A DNA stretch of 37,612 nucleotides from contig JACQXZ010000029.1 of the NCBI GenBank assembly GCA_016208465.1, positions 1 through 37,612 on the forward strand, given 5' to 3'. The DNA comes from Actinomycetota bacterium (lineage in GTDB: Bacteria; Actinomycetota; Aquicultoria; JACQXZ01). The notes under the pieces are model-generated. The model was given only the letters and a program-made list of their open reading frames with translations. It was not told the DNA's origin and did not search any database. A program made the position numbers and the translations under genes. The stretch's first letter is position 1. Each line of letters starts with the position of its first letter. Shown here in pieces: positions 17,661-24,020 of this stretch.

Positions 17661-17794
17661 CCCTAACCCGAACAAGTCGGAACTAAAAGTCACAAGTTGC
17701 AAGTCACAGGTCACAAGCTAAAAATTTCTTCACTTGTGACTTGTGTCCTTGTGACTTTGTGACCCGTCTTATGTGTTCTGCCAAAAATTACACG
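17661..17794 (+). repeat. GTCACAAG palindromic repeat, copy A
   Basis: A ~130-bp AT-rich unit: a left arm built from AGTCACAAG-TTGCAAGTCACAGG, then CTAAAAATTTCTTCACTTG, a right arm TGACTTGTGTCCTTGTGAC and the end CTGCCAAAAATTACACG. The arms are mutual inverted repeats and can fold into a long hairpin. Copy B (21441-21541) is the same element in reverse; copy C (33752-34062) is in the same orientation with an insertion. All three lie beside gene ends. Confidence 0.85.
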
Positions 17795-17841
17795 TTTTAT
17801 AACTAATGGACTAACTTCTAAACTCCCTAACCTCCCAATTT

Positions 17842-19188
17842 TCACTCCCACTCTATCGTGCTCGGTGGCTAAAGTAAAATAGCAAATGACTGCCAAAGCG
17901 CTTTATAAAGACCTGCTCTTTTTATCTCTTCTGTCACAATTGAATCCGCTTCTCTTAAGATTTCAAGTCTTTCTTTGGTTACATCTCCGATAATTCTTAT
18001 TGCCAGACCCGGTCCGGGAAACGGCTGGCGCCAGACTATTTCTTCAGGAAGACCTAATTCTTCTCCAACAATCCTGACTTCATCCTTAAAAAGCTGACGC
18101 AAAGGTTCGATTAGTTTAAAATCATGTTTAAGAGGTATTCCGCCAACATTATGATGTGTTTTTATTTTGACCGCTTCAGAGGTTCCGCTTTCGATTACAT
18201 CCGGATAAAGTGTTCCCTGAACTAAAAATTTTGTATCTTTTTCTTTCCTTGCAAATTTCTCAAAAGTGCGAATAAACTCTTCTCCAATAATTATCCTTTT
18301 CTGCTCAGGATCTGTTATGTTTTTTAATTTATTTAAAAAATGATCCTCGGCTTTAATATGAACCAGATTAATATGAAAATGCTCTTTAAAAGTGCTTTCA
18401 ACCTGCTCGGCTTCACCTTTGCGCAATAATCCATGATCAACAAAAACACAAGTTAGTTTATCTCCAACCGCTTTATGGACTAAAACTGCCGCTACCGCTG
18501 AATCAACCCCGCCGCTTAAACCGCAAATAATTTTATTGTCACCAACAACTTTTCTAACATAGTCAACAGACTGTTCAACAATTGAAACTGTTGTCCACGA
18601 AGGAATACACTCACAGGCTTCGTAAAAAAAATTCTTTAAAATATCCATTCCTGCCGGCGTATGAATTACTTCAGGATGAAACTGGACACCGTAGAGTTTA
18701 CTTTCATTATCTTCCATTGCTGCAATTGATATATTGTGCGTATGGGCAACTGGCTTAAAGCCGGCGGGAACTTTTTTAACAGAATCGCGATGACTCATCC
18801 AGACTGTTTGGGTTAGAGGAATTTCTTTAAATAACAGTGTATCGGGATAAGCTGTTAACTCAGTTTTACCGTATTCACTTTTGCCGGTATGAACAACTTC
18901 TCCGCCTAACTGAACAGCCATAAGCTGCATACCATAACAAATTCCCAAAATCGGTATCCCTAAATTGAAAATTTCAGGATCGCAAAAAAGAGCATTTTCA
19001 GAGTAAACACTCGAAGGACCGCCGGAAAGAATTAATCCTTTGGGTTTACGCGCTTTTATTTCTTCAATAGAGGTGTTGTAAGGAATAATTTCAGAATAAA
19101 TTTTACATTCTCTTACACGCCGCGCGATTAACTGACTGTATTGAGCGCCAAAATCTAAAACTAATATAATTTGCTGATGATTACTCAT
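17842..19188 (-). pseudogene. guaA: GMP synthase with an internal C-terminal deletion
   Basis: Glutamine-hydrolysing GMP synthase (XMP + Gln + ATP to GMP). The open frame 17869-19188 encodes the class I amidotransferase ([10 protein letters not shown] nucleophile Cys, and VQFHPEV His) and the ATP pyrophosphatase ([13 protein letters not shown]-loop), then [15 protein letters not shown], and stops with TAG after [13 protein letters not shown]. Directly after TAG, in the same frame, are the codons PPSTIEWE and TGA, the exact end of GuaA. About 65 residues of the dimerisation/XMP-binding domain are therefore missing. ATG at 19188 is preferred to an in-frame GTG at 19197. Either a real deletion or an assembly error; if real, activity is probably lost. 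Confidence 0.85.
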
Positions 19189-19272
19189 ATATCTCACGCC
19201 TAGTTTGTTGTTAAGTAAATTTTTTCTTTTTACTTATATCTCAGATTAATCCCTTGTCTTGTTTGTAAACTT

Positions 19273-19435
19273 AAAATTCAAAACGCAAAAGGTAAAACCA
19301 CAATTCAAAAGTCAAAATTAGTCGGGAGTCTATTAGTTAATAGTAATACTGTCAATACTTTACTCTTCACTATCGACTTCAACAGTTTTAAATTTTTACT
19401 TGTAGTTTTGATTTTTGAGATTTGACTTTTGACTT
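19273..19435. repeat. AT-rich inverted repeat between guaB3 and guaA
   Basis: The left arm (AATTCAAAAC ... CAATTCAAAAGTCAAAATTAG) and the right arm (TTTTGATTTTTGAGATTTGAC-type tract ending TTTGACTTCTC) are roughly inverted copies separated by about 90 bp. The composition (repeated CAAAAGTCAAAA) is like that at 28930-29120. The rest of the 279-bp gap shows no gene, and no clear guaA promoter could be picked out. Confidence 0.5.
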
Positions 19436-19476
19436 CTCTCACGCCTTACGTTTCACATCTTACGCCTTACGTATTT

Positions 19477-20634
19477 CTATCCCATCCCAACACCTTGTGC
19501 CTGTTGTAAAAGTTTTCCTTCTGTTTTAAGAGCAGGCGCTACCATTACTTCCGCTTTTTGAAAAGCTTTAATGTTTTCATAACCACAAGTAGCCATTGAC
19601 ATCTTTAATGCTACAAAAAGATTTAATGTTCCATCATTTTCATAAGCAGGACCTGCCAATATCTCTTTAAGTGTGCCAATAATCTCTGTTTTCACTCTTG
19701 TTCCACGGGGAAGCTCCGGATGAAATGTCGCCATTCCCCAATGATAACCTAATCCCGGCGCTTCTTTTGCTCTTGCAATCGGAGATCCAATCATTACTCC
19801 GTCTGCTCCACAAGCAATTGCTTTAGCGATATCTCCGCCTGTCCTCATCCCGCCGTCTGCAATCACACTTACATATTTACCTGTTTCATCTAGATGTGTC
19901 GTCCTTGCCGCTGCCGCGTCAGCGATTGCCGTTGCCTGAGGAACTCCTATGCCAAGAACTCCCCGAGTAGTACAAGCCGCTCCCGGTCCAACTCCCACTA
20001 ATACTCCAACTGCCCCTGTTCGCATCAAATGAAGCGCTGTTGAATAAGAAGCGCATCCACCTGCTACTACAGGAATTGGAATCTCCGCGATAAATTCATT
20101 TAAATCAAGCGGCTTAACTCGAGAACTAACATGTTCCGCGCTTATTACTGTTCCCTGAACAACCAAGATATCTAATCCGGCATCTAAAGCATATTTATAG
20201 TATTTCTCTACGTGTTGAGGAGTAAGCGAAGCTGCCGCTAAAACTCCTTTTTCCTTTATCTCTTTAATTCTTTTGGTGATCAACTCTGGTTTAATTGATT
20301 CTCCGTAAATCTTTTGTAAACCACGAGTTGCTTCTTCTCTTGAAAAAGAAGCAATCTTTTTAAAAACAGGAGCAGGCTCTTCATAACGAGTTTGCAATCC
20401 TTCCAAATTTAAAACTGCTAATCCGCCTGTTTTTCCAATTTCAACCGCTGATTTAACATCAACAACGCCATCCATTGCCGAAGCCAGCATTGGAAGTTCT
20501 AATTTAATCGGACCAAGCTCCCAGCTTATATCAACGTCCTCGGGATCGCGAGTTCTTCTGCTTGGAACAATAGCTATATCATCAAAGCCATAAGCACGTC
20601 TTCCTTCCTTCCCTTTCCCAATTTCAATATTCAT
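19477..20634 (-). CDS. guaB3: GuaB3-family IMP dehydrogenase-related protein
   Basis: A 385-residue (beta/alpha)8 protein of the GuaB3 branch, which lacks the CBS insert of standard IMP dehydrogenases. It keeps the catalytic loop GPGAACTTRGVLGIGVPQ (about residues 226-243) with the nucleophile Cys, the phosphate-binding IADGGMRTGGDIAKA and MIGSPIARAKEAPG. N-terminal AYGFDDIAIVPSRRTRDP is typical for the branch. Probable reaction: IMP to XMP with NAD, feeding guaA, its downstream neighbour; some GuaB3 members have been proposed to have other roles. GAGGAGG lies before the ATG. A consensus-like promoter and a ~160-nt leader with an attenuator-like hairpin precede it. Confidence 0.88.
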   Translation of the reverse strand: MNIEIGKGKEGRRAYGFDDIAIVPSRRTRDPEDVDISWELGPIKLELPMLASAMDGVVDVKSAVEIGKTGGLAVLNLEGLQTRYEEPAPVFKKIASFSREEATRGLQKIYGESIKPELITKRIKEIKEKGVLAAASLTPQHVEKYYKYALDAGLDILVVQGTVISAEHVSSRVKPLDLNEFIAEIPIPVVAGGCASYSTALHLMRTGAVGVLVGVGPGAACTTRGVLGIGVPQATAIADAAAARTTHLDETGKYVSVIADGGMRTGGDIAKAIACGADGVMIGSPIARAKEAPGLGYHWGMATFHPELPRGTRVKTEIIGTLKEILAGPAYENDGTLNLFVALKMSMATCGYENIKAFQKAEVMVAPALKTEGKLLQQAQGVGMG

Positions 20635-20674
20635 AATAAGATTCCTCCTCGAAAATTTCTTTATAAACCTTTAT

Positions 20675-20734
20675 AAAAAAATAAGCCCAAGTTAACCCTT
20701 ACCACTTGTTTAAGTGGAACCATTAACCGGGCTT
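20675..20734 (-). terminator. Attenuator-like terminator in the guaB3 leader
   Basis: Read on the minus strand, AAGCCC (20729-20734) pairs with GGGCTT (20683-20688), an inner TTAA pairs with TTAA, and CCACTT pairs with AAGTGG around an AAAC loop; the stem is followed by ATTTTTTTA. It lies between the predicted guaB3 promoter and the gene, about 40 bp before the ATG, so it would stop transcription before guaB3 unless an alternative fold forms. It matched no riboswitch class I know. Confidence 0.6.
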
Positions 20735-20799
20735 TCAATTTCTGTAAATCCTAACAATTAATCTCTCCTGCCAATAAAAAGCTAATTTTAAATTAACTT

Positions 20800-20829
20800 A
20801 TAGTAACACCGCAAGCAAAGATGTGTCAA
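20800..20829 (-). promoter_or_regulatory. Predicted guaB3 promoter
   Basis: A perfect -35 TTGACA (20824-20829) is followed by 18 bp and TACTAT (20800-20805) as -10. It directs transcription leftwards and gives a leader of about 160 nt that contains the hairpin at 20683-20734. Confidence 0.55.
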
Positions 20830-20842
20830 TAAAAATATGTTA

Positions 20843-20907
20843 TTCCCCCTTTTGCAAGGAGCAGCGCTCTTTACTCCCCTCCTTTGCAAGGAGGGGCAGG
20901 GGAGGTT
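20843..20907. repeat. Solo GC-rich palindrome pair of the DUF559-unit type
   Basis: Two palindromes, CCCCCTTTTGCAAGGAG and CTCCTTTGCAAGGAG, share the TTGCAA centre; the second is followed by GGGCAGGGGAGGTT, matching the arm that follows the palindromes of the DUF559 units. No nuclease gene is present. The pair lies exactly between two divergent promoters, of guaB3 and of the MazG-like gene. Confidence 0.6.
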
Positions 20908-20947
20908 CTTTAAGAATAAAAAAATACTATTAATAAGACTATATTTA

Positions 20948-20976
20948 TTGACAATGCATACGCCCGAATTTATAAT
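20948..20976 (+). promoter_or_regulatory. Full-consensus vegetative promoter of the MazG-like gene
   Basis: TTGACA (20948-20953), 17-bp spacer, TATAAT (20971-20976): both hexamers and the spacing are ideal. The predicted start near 20983 gives a short 5' leader of about 28 nt containing AGGGG before the ATG at 21011. Confidence 0.85.
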
Positions 20977-21010
20977 GATTTTAAAATCACCGAGACAAAA
21001 GGGGAACTTA

Positions 21011-21403
21011 ATGTCAAATATCTCCAGCAACTTTCAAAAAACAGTCTCTGAATCTCTCGTCAGACACCGAAGCATTTTAGACGCAATGTCAAAATTCCAG
21101 GAAGCAAGCGCACATGTAAACAGAGCAATCGCTAAAACAGTAACCAACTGTGGGTGTTTAAAAATTCAAGCTGACAAACAGCCCTTCCCTCCCGAAGCAA
21201 GCCTTTCTGAAATCGCTAAATATATGCAAACTCACATCGAAGGATCTCTTTGTCCAAATTGCCGGGAAGCGATGGAGGCAGAACTGGGAAATTTATTATT
21301 TTATCTGACAGCTATATGCATCCTTTTAGATTTAGACTTAGATAAAATAATCACAAAAGAAAATGAGAGAATTTCAATGCTGGGTGTTTATAGTTTAACT
21401 TAG
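21011..21403 (+). CDS. Small MazG-like protein with Cys pairs, function unknown
   Basis: A 130-residue protein starting MSNISSNFQKTVSESLVRH. The start at 21011 is set by AGGGG 8 bp upstream and by the consensus promoter; an open frame continues further upstream but only through repeat sequence. It is mostly helical. The C-terminal part EAELGNLLFYLTAICILLDL followed by DLDKIITKEN resembles the last helices of MazG-like NTP pyrophosphohydrolases (E-LGDLLFYL pattern). A CGC and a CPNC motif (about residues 50-52 and 88-91) could bind a metal. I do not see a complete MazG catalytic ExxE...ExxD set, so hydrolysis is doubtful. It stands alone, read against all its neighbours. Confidence 0.7.
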   Translation: MSNISSNFQKTVSESLVRHRSILDAMSKFQEASAHVNRAIAKTVTNCGCLKIQADKQPFPPEASLSEIAKYMQTHIEGSLCPNCREAMEAELGNLLFYLTAICILLDLDLDKIITKENERISMLGVYSLT

Positions 21404-21440
21404 CGAAGTTCAGTTAGTTTTTTATTCATCAGATTCTTGC

Positions 21441-21541
21441 TTTTTGGCAGAACATATAAAACGGGTCACAAGTCACAAGGACACATGTCACAAGTGAAGA
21501 AATTTTTAACTTGTGACCTGTGACTTGCAACTTGTGACTTT
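21441..21541 (-). repeat. GTCACAAG palindromic repeat, copy B (reverse orientation)
   Basis: This is the reverse complement of copy A: TTTTGGCAGAACATATAAAA, CGGGTCACAAGTCACAAGGA, AGTGAAGAAATTTTTAACTTG, then GTGACTTGCAACTTGTGAC. It fills the space between the convergent MazG-like gene and disA and ends right at the disA stop codon, so it may serve as a shared transcription-ending hairpin. Confidence 0.85.
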
Positions 21542-22614
21542 TACACATATCTTTCAAGCAGATTGTATTCTTTCAATCGTTTAAGTCCATCTTGAATTGC
21601 TTTTGCGCGCACTTCTCCAATTCCATCAACATCATCAAGCTCTTCTATGTTCGCCTGCAAAACATGCTGTAACGTTCCAAATCTTTCAACTATTTTATCA
21701 ACAACCGACGCAGGAAGACGAGGTATTTTTCTCAACAAACGGCATCCACCGGGATGCGCTGGTGAATCAAGTATATCTACGGTGCCCTCATAACCAAGAA
21801 TGCGGGCAATTTCCATAAAATCAAGCAGATTCTCAGAAGAAAGATCGCTAAGCTGTCTTTTTACTTCTTCAGCGCTAACTTCCTGAATATGATAATCTTT
21901 AATCACCAAAAGGCTATCTTCGACAACATTACCCATCAATTCATCCAACTGCATTCTTATCAGTCTTCCATCCACTCCAAGCTCACTTATATAAACTCCA
22001 ATCTCATTTGCAATCCGTTCAACCATCTCAGAACGTTGAATCACTGTTATTACATCAATAAGAGTAACCAAATCTTCAAATTCAAGAGCATTTAGATTTG
22101 AAGACACCTGGTCCAGTCGAAGTTTGTATTTTTCTAAGGTCTGAAGGGCCTGATTTGCCTTGGTTAGAATTATTCTTATATCTTCAAGTGAATACTTAAT
22201 ATCATCTATGTATAAAGAAACAACATCTCTTTTCTGGGAAATTGAAATAACTAAAGCTTTGGTTTGTTTTGCCACGCGTTCAGCAGTTCTATGCCTCATT
22301 CCGGTCTCATCTGTTGGAAGTAAGGAGTCGGGGACCAGATGCACATTAGCATACAATATCCTTCTAACATCCCTGTCTAATATAATCGCGCCGTCCATTT
22401 TTGCTAGTTCAAACAATTTCTGAGAAGAGAACTCGCAGTCTAAATGAAAACCTCCATTCGCTATGCTCATAATACTTTCAGTATCACCGACCACAATCAA
22501 AGCTCCTGTTTTAGCGCTGATTATATGCTCCAATCCCAATCTTAGCTTTGTTCCCGGCGCAACAGTTTCTAAAACCTTTATTAAAATCTGTTCTTTTCTT
22601 TTATCAGCGAACAT
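21541..22614 (-). CDS. disA: DNA integrity scanning diadenylate cyclase DisA
   Basis: A 357-residue enzyme that makes cyclic di-AMP from two ATP and scans DNA for lesions. The N-terminal DAC domain has the catalytic DGA motif (AKMDGAII, residues 74-76) and the RHR motif (GMRHRTAERVA, residues 107-109). A helical linker follows (about 150-280), and the C-terminus is a helix-hairpin-helix DNA-binding region (PRLPASVVDKIVERFGTLQH, DDVDGIGEVRAKAI). Length and domain order are standard. It follows radA by about 25 bp in the clpC-radA-disA operon. GTGAGG lies 5 bp before the ATG. Its stop codon borders repeat copy B. Confidence 0.96.
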   Translation of the reverse strand: MFADKRKEQILIKVLETVAPGTKLRLGLEHIISAKTGALIVVGDTESIMSIANGGFHLDCEFSSQKLFELAKMDGAIILDRDVRRILYANVHLVPDSLLPTDETGMRHRTAERVAKQTKALVISISQKRDVVSLYIDDIKYSLEDIRIILTKANQALQTLEKYKLRLDQVSSNLNALEFEDLVTLIDVITVIQRSEMVERIANEIGVYISELGVDGRLIRMQLDELMGNVVEDSLLVIKDYHIQEVSAEEVKRQLSDLSSENLLDFMEIARILGYEGTVDILDSPAHPGGCRLLRKIPRLPASVVDKIVERFGTLQHVLQANIEELDDVDGIGEVRAKAIQDGLKRLKEYNLLERYV

Positions 22615-22640
22615 AGATGCCTCACATCAATAACGGTTTT

Positions 22641-24020
22641 TCACGTTTCACATTTCACGTTTTCCATCAACACACCAATTACATCATCAAGTGTATTAAC
22701 CGGAAAAACCTGAATATCTTCTGATTGATCAAGTTTATCACAATTTTGAGCTGGAATGATTGCTTTTTTAAAACCAAGCCTTGCCGCTTCTTTTAAACGT
22801 CTCTCAATATGACTGACAAATCTAACTTCGCCGCTTAAACTTATTTCGCCAAAACTAATCATATCACAAGGTATGTTTATATCCCGATGAGCGGATATAA
22901 CTGCCGCCGCGATTCCAAGATCTCCCGCCGGCTCAGTGATTCTTATTCCACCCACCGCATTAACAAAAACATCCTCTCTTTCCAGGTGCAAACCTGCCCG
23001 GCGTTCCAAAACTGCCAATGTTAGCAAAAATCTATTAAAGTCAACACCTGAAACAAGACGACGGGGGACTGTTAAATATGATGGTGTTACCAACGACTGC
23101 AATTCAACCAAAATCGGTCTTGTCCCTTCCATTGTAACAACAACCATAGAGCCGGCAACTTCAAAAGATTTTTTGCCAATAAAAAAGATTGATGGATTAT
23201 CTACTTCCACTAATCCATTTGAATGCATTTCAAAAATACCGATTTCGTTTGTTGAACCATAACGATTTTTTACTGCTCTTATTATACGATAAGACTGATG
23301 TCTTTCTCCCTCGAAATATAAAACTGTATCTACCATGTGTTCCAAAACACGCGGTCCCGCGATTGCTCCTTCTTTAGTTACATGACCGGTAATTAGCGTA
23401 ATCAGATTTTTATTTTTGGCAATCCTCATAAGCTGAGCGGTGCATTCACGAACCTGGCTCACGCTTCCCGGAGCTGAAGCAACCAGCGGATAATACATTG
23501 TCTGAATAGAATCAATCACCAGTAAAAATGGATTTATTTCTTCAATTTGCGCTTCGATGTTTTCCAGATTAGTTTCTGATAAGACATATAATTCTTTCGA
23601 AAGAGCGCCCAAACGAACTGCTCTCATCTTTATCTGGGATGCTGATTCTTCCCCTGAAACTAATAGTACAGAACCATTTGAATCAGCAATGTTGTTTGAA
23701 ATTTGTAAAAGCAGAGTAGATTTTCCAATTCCCGGTTCGCCTCCAAAAAGAATAAAGGCGCCGGGAACTAATCCTCCTCCCAGAACCCTGTCTAATTCTT
23801 TTATATTTGTTGAAATTCTTTCATTACCAGCAGAAGGAACTGAAAAAATCTGCTGAGGTAAATCAAATGGTGTCTTGATTGCTTTAGGAAAAGTTGAAGT
23901 GTCTGGCGCTGCTTCTTCTACCATTGTGTTCCATTCTCCGCAGTCCGGACACCTGCCCATCCATTTATGAGACTGATAACCACATTCCTGACATCTGACA
24001 ATATATTTAACTTTACTCAT
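22641..24020 (-). CDS. radA: DNA repair protein RadA (Sms)
   Basis: A 459-residue hexameric helicase-like protein that promotes branch migration and processing of recombination intermediates. The N-terminal zinc finger has Cys at 10, 13, 24 and 27 (CQECGYQSHKWMGRCPDCGE). The RecA-like ATPase core has Walker A GGEPGIGKS (93-101) and a Walker B region LLVIDSIQTM; the RadA-specific KNRYG motif follows ('RAVKNRYGSTNEIG'). The C-terminal domain resembles the Lon protease domain (VNAVGGIRITEPAGDLGIAA). It overlaps the end of clpC by 8 bp, so translation is coupled. Confidence 0.96.
   Translation of the reverse strand: MSKVKYIVRCQECGYQSHKWMGRCPDCGEWNTMVEEAAPDTSTFPKAIKTPFDLPQQIFSVPSAGNERISTNIKELDRVLGGGLVPGAFILFGGEPGIGKSTLLLQISNNIADSNGSVLLVSGEESASQIKMRAVRLGALSKELYVLSETNLENIEAQIEEINPFLLVIDSIQTMYYPLVASAPGSVSQVRECTAQLMRIAKNKNLITLITGHVTKEGAIAGPRVLEHMVDTVLYFEGERHQSYRIIRAVKNRYGSTNEIGIFEMHSNGLVEVDNPSIFFIGKKSFEVAGSMVVVTMEGTRPILVELQSLVTPSYLTVPRRLVSGVDFNRFLLTLAVLERRAGLHLEREDVFVNAVGGIRITEPAGDLGIAAAVISAHRDINIPCDMISFGEISLSGEVRFVSHIERRLKEAARLGFKKAIIPAQNCDKLDQSEDIQVFPVNTLDDVIGVLMENVKCET

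Noticed and set aside
17869-17871. Stop-codon readthrough (for example pyrrolysine at TAG) in guaA
   Set aside because: Even with readthrough the ~65-residue core of the domain is absent, so it would not restore the enzyme.
17711-17896. Small leftward frame after guaA
   Set aside because: It reads the guaA remnant in another frame and then repeat copy A; the real remnant is the in-frame PPSTIEWE tail.
17654-19476. T-box or purine riboswitch before guaA
   Set aside because: The gap holds AT-rich repeats only; no conserved riboswitch core was found.
20837-21010. Upstream extension of the MazG-like protein
   Set aside because: The extension reads the GC-rich repeat and the promoter itself; the promoter and AGGGG support the start at 21011.
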